A stretch of 34,888 bases of DNA, taken from the NCBI RefSeq assembly GCF_014229245.1, contig NZ_JAARZJ010000018.1, positions 1 to 34,888 on the forward strand. Direction: 5' to 3'. The DNA is from Listeria farberi (lineage in GTDB: Bacteria; Bacillota; Bacilli; Lactobacillales; Listeriaceae). The position numbers were made by a program, and so were the translations under genes. Numbering within the stretch: position 1 is the stretch's first letter; each line of letters starts with the position of its first letter. This document shows, one piece after another, positions 8,246-17,456 of this stretch. A model generated the notes under the pieces. It did no database searches. It was not told the DNA's origin and worked only from the letters and a program-made list of their open reading frames with translations.

Positions 8246-10095
8246 ATTTAAGAAAAGATTTAAGTGAAAAGGTATTAATTGCTGATGGTGCGATGGGCAC
8301 TTTGCTTTATTCTTATGGAGTGGATCGTTCATTTGAGGAGCTGAATTTATCTCATCCGGAAGATATTGTGGCGATTCATAAAGCATATATTGGAGCAGGA
8401 GCAGATATTATCCAAACAAATACCTACGGCGCGAATTATATTAAATTAGCGCGATATGGGTTAGAAGATGAAGTGAAGCGTATTAATCAAGCGGCCATTC
8501 GATTAGCAAAAGAAGCAGCAAGAGGGACTGGAACGTATATTTTTGGTACGATTGGCGGAATAAATGGGGCGGTAGATGCAAGACTTCCAGCGGCTCCACT
8601 GGAAGAAATCAAGCGAAGTTTTAGGGAACAGCTATACTGTTTTTTATTAGATGGTGTGGACGCGATTTTGCTAGAAACCTATTATGATTTAGATGAACTT
8701 AAAACAGTGTTAAAAATTCTTCGTGAGACTACTGATTTGCCAGTAGTTGCCAATGTTTCTATGCATGAGCCGGGAATTCTTCAAAACGGGAAAAAATTAC
8801 CGGATGCGCTAGAGGAACTTATTGCGCTTGGAGCAGATGTGGTTGGCATTAATTGTCGACTTGGTCCGTATCACATGGCACGTGCGCTTGAAACTGTACC
8901 GCTGTATAATAATGCTTATTTGGCTGTTTATCCAAATGCTAGTTTACCTGAAATGCAAGAAGGAAAAGTAATTTATCAATCGGATACGGATTATTTTGAA
9001 CATTATGGGGAGATTTTTCGGCGAGAAGGGGCACGTATTATTGGCGGTTGTTGTGGAACGACGCCAGACCATATCCGCGCTTTAAGAAAAGGGCTTGAAA
9101 CCACGAAACCTATCTTGGAAAAAGAAGTTCGGCCGATTTTGGAGCTAGTTCCAGAAGAAGTGGAAGACGTGGAATCGGGCGAGCGCTTGCTTGATAAAGT
9201 GAAGGAACGTTTAACAATTTTAGTTGAACTAGATCCACCACGGACTTTTGATACAACGAAATTTTTTGAAGGAGCCCAAGCACTTGACGCGGCGGGAGTT
9301 GATGCAATTACAATTTCGGATAATTCGCTTGCCACACCACGGATTAGCAATATGGCCCTTGCTTCGATTTTGAAGCATGAGTATGGTATTAAACCACTCA
9401 TTCATCTAACAACGAGGGATCATAATTTGGTAGGGATGCATTCGCACGTGATGGGATTCCATAAATTGGGACTGCATGATGTGCTTGCAATTACAGGTGA
9501 TCCAACCAAAGTAGGGGATTTCCCTGGAGCTTCATCGGTGTTTGATTTAAGGTCAGTGGAATTAGTTCAGCTGATTAAAAAATTCAATGATGGAATTTCT
9601 TATACGGGGAAGTCGCTGAAAGAAAAAGCGCGATTTCATGTTGGTGCGGCGTTTAACCCAAATGTACTTAATTTAGAAAAAGCGGTTCGTTTAATTGAGC
9701 GCAAAGTGGAATACGGTGCCGATTATATTATTACACAACCAATTTACGATGTTAATAAAGCTGTTTTACTAAAAGATGCATTGCGAAAAGCAAATATTGA
9801 TGTGCCGCTTTTCATTGGTGTTATGCCATTATTATCTAGTCGAAATGCGGAATTTCTGCATAATGAAGTTCCTGGAATTCGTTTGACGGATGAGGTGCGT
9901 GAAAGAATGAGAGAAGCGGAGGAGCACGGTCATGCCAATGAAGAAGGTATGGCGATTGCTCGTGAATTAGTGGATGCTATTTGTGAGCATTTTCAAGGGA
10001 TTTATATCATTACGCCATTTTTACGATACGATTTGTCAATAGAACTGGCGAAATATATTCAAAATAAACAACAAGTCCAGATAGTTTCCAAATAA
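8242..10095 (+). CDS. yitJ: Bifunctional homocysteine S-methyltransferase / methylenetetrahydrofolate reductase
   Basis: This is a two-domain fusion of 617 residues. Residues 1-290 form a homocysteine S-methyltransferase barrel: ADGAMGT at 14-20 and zinc ligands Cys205 (GINCR) plus Cys270-Cys271 (GGCCGTTP). Residues from about 320 onward form a MetF-type flavin-dependent reductase (LVELDPPRTFDT, AITGDP, ITQPIYD) that makes 5-methyl-THF. There is no cobalamin-binding or activation domain, so this is not full MetH. The reductase probably supplies methyl-folate to MetE, while the transferase may use another donor such as S-methylmethionine or SAM (inference). GTG 8242 overlaps the metC stop as GTGA. 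It is the last gene of the operon. Confidence 0.94.
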   Translation: MNLRKDLSEKVLIADGAMGTLLYSYGVDRSFEELNLSHPEDIVAIHKAYIGAGADIIQTNTYGANYIKLARYGLEDEVKRINQAAIRLAKEAARGTGTYIFGTIGGINGAVDARLPAAPLEEIKRSFREQLYCFLLDGVDAILLETYYDLDELKTVLKILRETTDLPVVANVSMHEPGILQNGKKLPDALEELIALGADVVGINCRLGPYHMARALETVPLYNNAYLAVYPNASLPEMQEGKVIYQSDTDYFEHYGEIFRREGARIIGGCCGTTPDHIRALRKGLETTKPILEKEVRPILELVPEEVEDVESGERLLDKVKERLTILVELDPPRTFDTTKFFEGAQALDAAGVDAITISDNSLATPRISNMALASILKHEYGIKPLIHLTTRDHNLVGMHSHVMGFHKLGLHDVLAITGDPTKVGDFPGASSVFDLRSVELVQLIKKFNDGISYTGKSLKEKARFHVGAAFNPNVLNLEKAVRLIERKVEYGADYIITQPIYDVNKAVLLKDALRKANIDVPLFIGVMPLLSSRNAEFLHNEVPGIRLTDEVRERMREAEEHGHANEEGMAIARELVDAICEHFQGIYIITPFLRYDLSIELAKYIQNKQQVQIVSK

Positions 10096-10129
10096 AAAAC
10101 TGGTTGTCATGAAGACAACCAGTTTTTTT
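10096..10129. terminator. Bidirectional terminator between yitJ and menA
   Basis: A perfect 10-bp stem (ACTGGTTGTC 10099-10108 / GACAACCAGT 10114-10123) is flanked by A-run and T-run, so it can stop transcription from both converging genes. Confidence 0.92.
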
Positions 10130-11066
10130 ACATGAATAGGTTTCTAGATAATAGGCTTAAAAGATAAGCAATCGCTAGTGTGATTCCAAAGATAGTTAAT
10201 GCTTTAGAAGTGGATTTCATGGCTGGAACCATCGTAATCGGCGAAGTTTTACCGATGAAACGACGAACAGCTCGAATAGCTTCTGGCAAACTAAGTAAAA
10301 TTAGAAGTGTCCACCACGGAGCATTTTGTGTGAAAATAAGGGCGATTTCAAATACATAACTGAACAGAAAAGCAGCTGCGAAAAGAACGGTTGCCCATTT
10401 ACGACCTAATAAGATAGCTAAGGTTAAACGACCATTTTTTTTATCAGGCACTAAATCACGAATACTATTAGCAAGTAGCAAGTTACCAACGAGTACCATC
10501 ACAGGAATCGATACATATACGATAAACGAACTAATAAATTCTGCTTGAATATAGAAGGAAATGAAAGTAATAATTCCTCCCATAAAGAATCCTGCCATAA
10601 TTTCTCCAAACGGCGTATAAGCAATAGGATAAGGTCCTCCTGTATAAAGAAAACCAACAAGCATACAAATGGCGCCAAGTAGACCCACATACCAATTAAG
10701 TTCCATGGATAAATAAACCCCACCGAGAATGGATAATATGTATAAGAAAATGGCCAGGAATAAAATAAACCCGGGGCGCATACCATTACGAACGATGGCG
10801 CCACCATTTCCAACCGAGTGCTCATCATCTTGCCCTTTTTTGTAATCAAAATATTCATTGAATAAATTGGCGGATGTTTGTATAAAGAAACAAGCAATTA
10901 GCATAACGATAAAACGTGTAAAATGAAAACTGGTGTAGCTCATTGCGACCGAGGTTCCAAGAAATACAGGAACAAAAGAGGCTACAAGTGTATGGGGGCG
11001 AAGTAATGTCCACCATTTTTGAAATCCAGTTTGTTTTGTAAGTGCAGATTTTGAGGCATTAGCCAT
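10128..11066 (-). CDS. menA: 1,4-dihydroxy-2-naphthoate polyprenyltransferase
   Basis: MenA attaches the isoprenoid tail to DHNA to give demethylmenaquinone, in the cell membrane. The protein has 312 residues with about eight or nine hydrophobic helices. It is a UbiA-family enzyme: first aspartate-rich motif NLFNEYFDYKKGQDDEHS (67-84, Asp74, Asp80, Asp81) and second motif SIRDLVPDKKNGRLT. AAGGAGAG lies 7 nt before the start. The gene is divergent from menF, with a good promoter at 11115-11143. The pairing with the men operon supports menA over other UbiA enzymes. Confidence 0.95.
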   Translation of the reverse strand: MANASKSALTKQTGFQKWWTLLRPHTLVASFVPVFLGTSVAMSYTSFHFTRFIVMLIACFFIQTSANLFNEYFDYKKGQDDEHSVGNGGAIVRNGMRPGFILFLAIFLYILSILGGVYLSMELNWYVGLLGAICMLVGFLYTGGPYPIAYTPFGEIMAGFFMGGIITFISFYIQAEFISSFIVYVSIPVMVLVGNLLLANSIRDLVPDKKNGRLTLAILLGRKWATVLFAAAFLFSYVFEIALIFTQNAPWWTLLILLSLPEAIRAVRRFIGKTSPITMVPAMKSTSKALTIFGITLAIAYLLSLLSRNLFM

Positions 11067-11114
11067 GTTTTTCTCTCCTTTTTCACTTCCATATGTTTCA
11101 GATGTCTACCCTTC

Positions 11115-11143
11115 ATTTTAGGGAAATATTGCAAGAACGTCAA
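11115..11143 (-). promoter_or_regulatory. Promoter of menA
   Basis: Read on the minus strand, TTGACG (11143-11138) is separated by 17 bp from TAAAAT (11120-11115). The -35 lies in one arm of the near-palindrome at 11138-11155. Confidence 0.75.
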
Positions 11144-11198
11144 TAATTAATGACGAAATGATAGAAAAAACGCAAACCAAGCAGTTTGGCTCTATTTT

Positions 11199-11207
11199 TG
11201 GTATAAT
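11199..11207 (+). promoter_or_regulatory. Extended -10 promoter of the menFDHBE operon
   Basis: TGG followed by the consensus TATAAT (11202-11207) forms an extended -10. No consensus -35 stands 16-18 bp upstream, so this promoter may rely on the extended -10 or on an activator. It lies 34 nt before menF. Confidence 0.65.
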
Positions 11208-11240
11208 AGAAGATGTGAATGTAAAAGGAGAGATAAGCAT

Positions 11241-12629
11241 ATGAATACTAAATTGCCTCTTGATTTATTTAATCAAGCGAAACGTAGCGCAAGCCAAGAT
11301 CAACCGGCTCTATTTAGCTGGGTAACTGAGTTAGATGAATTAGTGTCTCCAGTCAAATTGTTTAAAAAAGCTGGTACGGCTTTTAAAGGTGAACGTTTTT
11401 TCTGGCAAAATCCAGAAATGACACTAACGATGACCGGCTTTGGCGTAACGAAACAATTTTTGGCGGAGAAGAAAAAAGATGCTTTTCTTGGACTGCAAGA
11501 GAAAATTGAAAAAAGGCTGCGCACTTGTGTAACAAATGCAACAGTGGATGCAACTGGGCCAATTTACTTTGGTGGTTTTGCTTTTGATCCTGAACGGGAC
11601 ACAGAGAAAGAATGGCAAAGTTTTAAAGACGGCTTGTTTTATTTACCATTATTTATGTTAACGAATAAAAATGGTAAAAGTTATTTAACTGTTAACCTGT
11701 CTATCTATTCAGATGATACGGAAAGCAAATTAGAAGCTGTGTTTAATCAATGGCAAAAAATCATTCATCAAGAGGTTAATGAAGCTGAAATGGCATTACT
11801 TACAGATTTTAAGGAGATTGGCAAAGAACATTTCCTAGAAACTGCGAGTGAAATTATCGATATGATTAATCATTCAGAAGACGTAAAAAAAGTTGTTCTA
11901 GCTAGGCGAATGGGCTTGCGTTTCCAGCGCCAAGTAGATAGTGCAATTATTTTAGAAAATATGCTAGCAACACAAGAAAATAGTTATTTCTTTCTTATTG
12001 AAAAGGGAACAGGAGTATTTTTCGGGGCGACTCCTGAAAGATTACTTGCGGTTAATGGGGATGAAATTCATTCGTCCTGTGTGGCTGGTTCTACGGAACG
12101 AGGCATGACCGAAGAAGCAGACGAAGCACTAGGAAATGCATTATTAAAAGATGCAAAAAATTTACGAGAGCATTCCTATGTAGTGCAAATGATGGAAGAA
12201 ACTTTAAAACCATTTACAACTGGACTTTCGTTATCTAGTCAACCCGTACTTTTGAAAAATCGCGATATTCAACACTTATATATGAATATTACTGCGAAGA
12301 AAAAGCCGGATGTTTCGATGCTTGAAATGGTGAAAGCTCTTCATCCAACACCAGCTCTTGGTGGATTACCACAAAAAATGGGACTCGCGATTATTCGAAT
12401 GAAGGAAGAAATGGATCGTGGCTTTTACGGGGCCCCGATTGGTTGGGTTGATTTAAAAGGCTCTGGTGAATTTGCGGTTGCAATTCGTTCAGGCTTAATT
12501 GTGGATTCGCAAGGTTTAATTTATGCTGGTTGTGGGATTGTTGGTGATTCTGTTCCAAAAGAAGAATTAAAAGAAACGGAAGTAAAATTTCAACCGATGT
12601 TACGCGTATTAGGAGGCATAAAGAAATGA
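11241..12629 (+). CDS. menF: Isochorismate synthase
   Basis: MenF converts chorismate to isochorismate, the committed step to menaquinone. The protein has 462 residues. The C-terminal two thirds are a chorismate-binding domain: FGATPERLL, SSCVAGSTERG, HPTPALGGLPQ, FYGAPIGW and a C-terminal GCGIVGDSVPKEELKETEVK. The N-terminal part is the variable region typical of this family. The ATG follows AAAGGAGAG with good spacing. It opens the operon and its stop overlaps menD by 4 bases (ATGA). The family also includes salicylate and anthranilate synthases, but the menD-menH-menB-menE context settles the role. Confidence 0.95.
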   Translation: MNTKLPLDLFNQAKRSASQDQPALFSWVTELDELVSPVKLFKKAGTAFKGERFFWQNPEMTLTMTGFGVTKQFLAEKKKDAFLGLQEKIEKRLRTCVTNATVDATGPIYFGGFAFDPERDTEKEWQSFKDGLFYLPLFMLTNKNGKSYLTVNLSIYSDDTESKLEAVFNQWQKIIHQEVNEAEMALLTDFKEIGKEHFLETASEIIDMINHSEDVKKVVLARRMGLRFQRQVDSAIILENMLATQENSYFFLIEKGTGVFFGATPERLLAVNGDEIHSSCVAGSTERGMTEEADEALGNALLKDAKNLREHSYVVQMMEETLKPFTTGLSLSSQPVLLKNRDIQHLYMNITAKKKPDVSMLEMVKALHPTPALGGLPQKMGLAIIRMKEEMDRGFYGAPIGWVDLKGSGEFAVAIRSGLIVDSQGLIYAGCGIVGDSVPKEELKETEVKFQPMLRVLGGIKK

Positions 12630-14368
12630 CAAATCATGAACAAGTGCTGACAGATTATTTAGCTGCATTTATTGAGGAGCTTGTGCAAGCCGGTGTGAAA
12701 GAAGCAATTATTAGCCCGGGTTCACGTTCCACTCCGCTTGCACTGATGATGGCAGAACATCCGATTTTGAAAATTTATGTGGATGTTGACGAACGCTCGG
12801 CTGGCTTTTTTGCCTTAGGTCTAGCGAAAGCATCGAAACGTCCAGTTGTTCTACTTTGTACTTCTGGAACTGCAGCGGCGAACTATTTTCCAGCAGTTGC
12901 CGAGGCCAATTTATCACAAATTCCATTAATTGTTTTAACTGCTGATCGTCCGCATGAGCTTCGAAATGTTGGAGCGCCACAAGCGATAGATCAGCTGCAT
13001 TTATACGGCTCGCATGTTAAAGATTTTACGGATATGGCGCTTCCTGAAAACAGCGATGAAATGCTTCGTTATGCAAAATGGCACGGTAGTCGCGCAGTTG
13101 ATATTGCAATGAAAACGCCACGTGGCCCTGTGCATCTTAATTTTCCATTACGCGAACCACTTGTGCCGATTTTAGAACCCTCGCCATTCACTGCTACTGG
13201 GAAAAAACATCATCATGTACATATTTATTATACGCATGAAGTGTTGGATGATAGCTCGATTCAAAAAATGGTGACAGAATGCACTGGAAAAAAAGGCATA
13301 TTCGTCGTTGGGCCAATTGATAAGAAAGAATTAGAGCAGTCTATGGTTGATTTAGCGAAAAAACTTGGTTGGCCAATTCTAGCTGACCCACTTTCTGGAC
13401 TCCGTTCATATGGGGCACTTGATGAAGTTGTCATTGACCAATATGATGCATTCTTAAAAGAAGCAGGTATTTCGGACAAATTAACACCAGAAGTAGTGAT
13501 TCGATTTGGAAGTATGCCAGTATCTAAACCACTTAAAAATTGGTTAGAACAACTTACTGATAGCCGGTTTTATGTAGTAGACCCTGGTGCAGCTTGGAAA
13601 GATCCAATTAAAGCAGTAACTGATATGATTCACTGTGACGAGCGATTTTTACTGGATGTTATGCAACAAAATATGCCCGACGATTCTAAAGACAGTGCAT
13701 GGCTAAATAGATGGACTACTTACAATCAAAAAGCGCGTGAAGTCGTTTTGGAAGAAATGGCGAATACACCTAACTTAGAAGAGGGTAAAATTGTTGCAGA
13801 ATTACGTCGCTTACTACCGGATAAAGCAGGATTATTTATTGGTAATAGTATGCCAATCCGCGATGTAGATACCTATTTTTCACAAATTGATAAGAAAATA
13901 AAAATGCTCGCAAACCGCGGGGCTAATGGTATTGATGGTGTTGTTTCTTCAGCGCTAGGTGCCAGTGTTGTGTTCCAACCAATGTTTTTATTGATTGGTG
14001 ATTTATCGTTTTATCATGATATGAATGGTTTACTTATGGCAAAAAAATATAAGATGAATCTTACTATTATTATCGTCAATAATGACGGTGGCGGGATATT
14101 TTCATTTTTACCTCAAGCAAACGAACCGAAGTATTTTGAGTCACTGTTCGGTACTTCAACTGAGCTTGATTTCCGTTTTGCTGCGGCATTTTATGATGCT
14201 GATTATCATGAAGCAAAATCTGTGGACTCGTTAGAAGAAGCTATCGATAAAGCAAGCTACCATAAAGGGTTAGATATTATTGAAGTAAAAACGAATCGTC
14301 ATGAAAATAAAGCGAATCACCAAGCACTTTGGGAAAAAATTGCGACTGCTTTAAAGGCGTTAGATTAA
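12626..14368 (+). CDS. menD: SEPHCHC synthase (MenD)
   Basis: MenD is a thiamine diphosphate enzyme that couples isochorismate with 2-oxoglutarate to give SEPHCHC, releasing CO2. It has 580 residues in the three-domain ThDP layout. Visible motifs: ISPGSRSTPLALM (29-41), DVDERSAGFFALG with the conserved Glu, CTSGTAAANYFPAV, and the ThDP/metal motif running from GDLSFYHD (458) to NNDGGG (485-490). It starts within the menF stop (ATGA) behind AGGAGGCAT. One base separates its stop from menH. Confidence 0.97.
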   Translation: MTNHEQVLTDYLAAFIEELVQAGVKEAIISPGSRSTPLALMMAEHPILKIYVDVDERSAGFFALGLAKASKRPVVLLCTSGTAAANYFPAVAEANLSQIPLIVLTADRPHELRNVGAPQAIDQLHLYGSHVKDFTDMALPENSDEMLRYAKWHGSRAVDIAMKTPRGPVHLNFPLREPLVPILEPSPFTATGKKHHHVHIYYTHEVLDDSSIQKMVTECTGKKGIFVVGPIDKKELEQSMVDLAKKLGWPILADPLSGLRSYGALDEVVIDQYDAFLKEAGISDKLTPEVVIRFGSMPVSKPLKNWLEQLTDSRFYVVDPGAAWKDPIKAVTDMIHCDERFLLDVMQQNMPDDSKDSAWLNRWTTYNQKAREVVLEEMANTPNLEEGKIVAELRRLLPDKAGLFIGNSMPIRDVDTYFSQIDKKIKMLANRGANGIDGVVSSALGASVVFQPMFLLIGDLSFYHDMNGLLMAKKYKMNLTIIIVNNDGGGIFSFLPQANEPKYFESLFGTSTELDFRFAAAFYDADYHEAKSVDSLEEAIDKASYHKGLDIIEVKTNRHENKANHQALWEKIATALKALD

Positions 14369-14369
14369 T

Positions 14370-15197
14370 ATGCTAGTAAACGGTCAACATTATCATTTAT
14401 TAAATGATATAAGCGATGAAAAACCAGTTTTATTAATGCTACATGGTTTTACTGGTTCTAGCGAGACTTTTCAAGATAGTATATCGCTTTTAAAAGAGCG
14501 TTTTAGTATAATCGCACCTGATTTACTTGGGCACGGAAAAACTTCTTGTCCCGAAGAAGTATCGCGTTATTCTATTGAAAATATTTGTGATGATTTGGCC
14601 AGTATTTTACGCCAATTAAAAATCGATAGCTGTTTTGTGCTAGGGTACTCAATGGGTGGGCGAGTAGCGACTGCTTTTGCTGCAAAATGCAAGGAGCTTG
14701 TGCGCGGGCTTATTCTAGTTAGTAGTTCACCAGGACTGCGAGACGAAAAAGCACGCGCAAGCCGGATTAGTGCAGATAACCGTTTAGCTGACACGCTTGA
14801 TGCGGATGGTATGGAACCTTTTGTAGCTTACTGGGAAAATTTAGCCCTTTTTGCATCACAAAACGACTTACCGTTTGCGTTAAAAAAGCGGATAAGATTA
14901 GAGCGATTAGCTCAAAACCCACATGGTTTAGCAAGGAGTTTACGCGGAATGGGCACTGGGAAGCAACCTTCTTATTGGGAAAATTTAGTGGACTTTACGT
15001 TTCCAGTGCTACTGATCACGGGCAATTTAGATGAGAAATTCGAAAAAATCGCCCGAGAAATGAAGCAACTTTTACCAAATAGCACTCATGTCACGATACA
15101 AGATTCGGGACATGCTGTCTATTTAGAACAACCGAACGTTTTTTCAAGTCAGCTTATTTACTGGCTGGAAGTTATTTTAAAGGAGGAAGAAAAATGA
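14370..15197 (+). CDS. menH: SHCHC synthase, alpha/beta hydrolase fold
   Basis: MenH removes pyruvate from SEPHCHC to give SHCHC. The protein has 275 residues with an alpha/beta-hydrolase fold: oxyanion segment [11 protein letters not shown] (22-32), nucleophile Ser94 in GYSMGG, and likely partners Asp221 (GNLDEK) and His248 (DSGHAVY). It corresponds to B. subtilis YtxM/MenH in the same place between menD and menB. The ribosome binding site (AAAGGCG inside menD) is weaker than its neighbours', so translation probably depends on coupling to menD. The stop overlaps menB by 4 bases. Confidence 0.93.
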   Translation: MLVNGQHYHLLNDISDEKPVLLMLHGFTGSSETFQDSISLLKERFSIIAPDLLGHGKTSCPEEVSRYSIENICDDLASILRQLKIDSCFVLGYSMGGRVATAFAAKCKELVRGLILVSSSPGLRDEKARASRISADNRLADTLDADGMEPFVAYWENLALFASQNDLPFALKKRIRLERLAQNPHGLARSLRGMGTGKQPSYWENLVDFTFPVLLITGNLDEKFEKIAREMKQLLPNSTHVTIQDSGHAVYLEQPNVFSSQLIYWLEVILKEEEK

Positions 15198-16012
15198 GTT
15201 TTAATTGGCAAACAGAAAAAGTATATGAGGAAATTAAATATGAAAGTTACGAAGGTATCGCAAAAATCACGATTAACCGCCCAGAAGTACATAATGCATT
15301 TACACCAAAAACGGTAACAGAAATGATTGATGCATTTAACTTAGCACGTGATAATTCGGATCTTGGCGTGATTATTTTAACAGGGGAAGGCGAAAAAGCA
15401 TTCTGTTCTGGCGGAGACCAAAAAGTTCGCGGTCACGGTGGTTACGTTGGTGATGACCAAATCCCCCGTTTAAACGTACTTGATTTACAACGTTTAATTC
15501 GTGTTATTCCAAAACCAGTTATCGCGATGGTTGCAGGCTGGTCCATTGGTGGAGGAAATGTTCTTCAATTAGTTTGTGACTTAACAATTGCAGCAGACAA
15601 TGCGAAATTTGGACAAACTGGGCCGAATGTTGGTAGCTTTGATGCTGGTTATGGTTCTGGCTATTTAGCACGTGTTATTGGACATAAGAAAGCAAAAGAA
15701 GTTTGGTTCATGTGCCGTCAATATACAGCGGAAGAAGCACTGGAAATGGGCTGGATTAATACTGTTGTTCCAGTAGCAGATTTAGAAAAAGAAACTGTAG
15801 CTTGGGCGAAAGAAATGCTACAAAAAAGTCCAACTGCGCTTCGTTTCATCAAAGCTGCCTTCAATGCAGATACAGACGGTTTAGCGGGTATTCAGCAATT
15901 AGCTGGTGACGCAACACTTCTATACTATACAACAGATGAAGCCAAAGAAGGTCGCGATGCCTTTAAAGAAAAACGCGATCCAGACTTTGACCAATTTCCA
16001 AAATTCCCTTGA
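15194..16012 (+). CDS. menB: 1,4-dihydroxy-2-naphthoyl-CoA synthase
   Basis: MenB closes the second ring of the naphthoquinone by cyclising OSB-CoA. It has 272 residues and belongs to the crotonase family: NRPEVHNAF (residues 28-36), [10 protein letters not shown] with the oxyanion glycines, [13 protein letters not shown] and [21 protein letters not shown] in adjoining stretches. The start lies in an ATGA overlap behind AAAGGAGGA. The stop is followed 15 nt later by menE. The strong conservation and operon position leave little doubt. Confidence 0.97.
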   Translation: MSFNWQTEKVYEEIKYESYEGIAKITINRPEVHNAFTPKTVTEMIDAFNLARDNSDLGVIILTGEGEKAFCSGGDQKVRGHGGYVGDDQIPRLNVLDLQRLIRVIPKPVIAMVAGWSIGGGNVLQLVCDLTIAADNAKFGQTGPNVGSFDAGYGSGYLARVIGHKKAKEVWFMCRQYTAEEALEMGWINTVVPVADLEKETVAWAKEMLQKSPTALRFIKAAFNADTDGLAGIQQLAGDATLLYYTTDEAKEGRDAFKEKRDPDFDQFPKFP

Positions 16013-16027
16013 TTTGAAGGTGTAAAA

Positions 16028-17437
16028 ATGGACATGACAAACTGGCTTCAAAAACGAGTGCGGCTTTCTCCAGGAGAAACCGCGCTCGTTTTTGAAGGAA
16101 AACAAGAAACATTTGAGGAAATATATGAAGCAGTAGAGAAGCTTGCAGGTAAGTTATTCGCGCTTGGTATTAGAAAAGATACGATGGTTGCTTTACTTGG
16201 AAAAAACGATCGGATGACTTTTTTACTTATTCATGCTTTGCAACAACTTGGAGCGGTTACTTTATTCCTTAACAATCGTTTAACGAAAAAAGAGATTACT
16301 TTTCAATTAGCAAATGCTGAGATAGAACAAGTGATTGTAGCAGACATATTTATGGAAAAAGTAACTTTGGGTGTTAGTTACAGAGCATTACAGCAAATGA
16401 ATTATGTAAAGCCAGAGCTAGTTAGTACACAGGATTTATCGTGTATAGCATCGGTTATGTATACTTCAGGAACAACTGGAAAACCAAAAGGTGTGATACA
16501 GACATATGAAAATCATTGGTGGAGCGCTGTTTCTTCCGTTTTGAATTTAGGTTTAACAGAGAGGGATAGTTGGCTTTGTGCGGTGCCGATATTTCATATT
16601 AGTGGATTATCAATTCTGATGCGTTCGGTTATTTACGGAATTCCAGTATATTTAGAAGAGCATTTCGATGAAGAGAGAATTACGAAATTGCTTGAAAGTG
16701 GTAAAATTTCTACAATTTCTGTAGTGACTTCGATGCTAGAACGATTGTTAAAAATCCAAAGGAGAAGTTACCATCCGAATTTAAGAACTATATTGTTAGG
16801 TGGGGGCCCAGCAAGTAAAAACGTTTTGGAAATTTGTAAGCAACGAGATATTCCGTTAGTCCAGTCGTTTGGTATGACGGAAACAGCTTCACAAATTGTG
16901 ACATTGCCACCAAAAGATGCCTTAAATAAAATTGGCTCCTCTGGCAAGGCATTATTTCCGGCAGAAGTAAAAATTGCTGCTGACGGTGAAATTCTGCTAA
17001 AAGGTCCTTCGATTACACCTGGATATTTGCACAATGAAGTAGCGACGAAAAAGGCATTTATAGATGGCTGGTTTAAAACAGGTGATATTGGTTATTTGGA
17101 TGACGAAGACTTTTTGTTTGTTTTAGAGCGGCGTTCTGATTTAATTATTTCTGGAGGAGAAAATATTTATCCAACGGAAATAGAACATATAATTGGCACT
17201 TATGAGGCAGTAAAAGAAGTTGCGGTTGTTGGTAAACAAGATGCTAAATGGGGAAGTGTTCCTGTTGCTTTCCTCGTTATAAATGAAGGTTTTGATGAGG
17301 CAATATTAAAAGATATTTGTCAAACTAATTTGGCTAGTTTTAAGATTCCTAAGCAAATAACGATTGTTGAACATTTACCGAAAACAGCATCAGGCAAAAT
17401 TCAGCGAAATAAATTAAAAGAAAGGTGCTCAAGTTGA
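16028..17437 (+). CDS. menE: o-Succinylbenzoate--CoA ligase
   Basis: MenE activates o-succinylbenzoate with ATP and CoA, giving the substrate of MenB. It has 469 residues in the ANL adenylating superfamily: P-loop YTSGTTGKPKG (145-155), QSFGMTETAS, GWFKTGDIGYLD, and the C-terminal lysine region KTASGKIQRNKL. The ATG at 16028 follows AAGGTG; a second ATG two codons on would give almost the same protein. The stop codon sits in the loop of the terminator. menC, which often follows menE, is absent here. Confidence 0.95.
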   Translation: MDMTNWLQKRVRLSPGETALVFEGKQETFEEIYEAVEKLAGKLFALGIRKDTMVALLGKNDRMTFLLIHALQQLGAVTLFLNNRLTKKEITFQLANAEIEQVIVADIFMEKVTLGVSYRALQQMNYVKPELVSTQDLSCIASVMYTSGTTGKPKGVIQTYENHWWSAVSSVLNLGLTERDSWLCAVPIFHISGLSILMRSVIYGIPVYLEEHFDEERITKLLESGKISTISVVTSMLERLLKIQRRSYHPNLRTILLGGGPASKNVLEICKQRDIPLVQSFGMTETASQIVTLPPKDALNKIGSSGKALFPAEVKIAADGEILLKGPSITPGYLHNEVATKKAFIDGWFKTGDIGYLDDEDFLFVLERRSDLIISGGENIYPTEIEHIIGTYEAVKEVAVVGKQDAKWGSVPVAFLVINEGFDEAILKDICQTNLASFKIPKQITIVEHLPKTASGKIQRNKLKERCSS

Positions 17438-17456
17438 TTAGAGCACCTTTCTTTTT
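17421..17456. terminator. Terminator between menE and znuA
   Basis: A perfect 10-bp stem (AAAGGTGCTC/GAGCACCTTT) with a 10-nt loop and a TTTTT tail ends the men operon. On the other strand the stem is followed by CTTTTAATTT, so it may also serve the convergent gene. Its 5' arm codes for the last residues of MenE. Confidence 0.88.

Noticed and set aside
9003-9401. 132-codon minus-strand frame inside yitJ.
   Set aside because: It lies opposite conserved coding sequence, has a low-complexity Ser/Arg composition and no supporting ribosome binding site or context.
10499-10897. 132-codon minus-strand frame within menA.
   Set aside because: It is a shifted-frame reading of the menA strand; the menA frame holds the conserved aspartate motifs.
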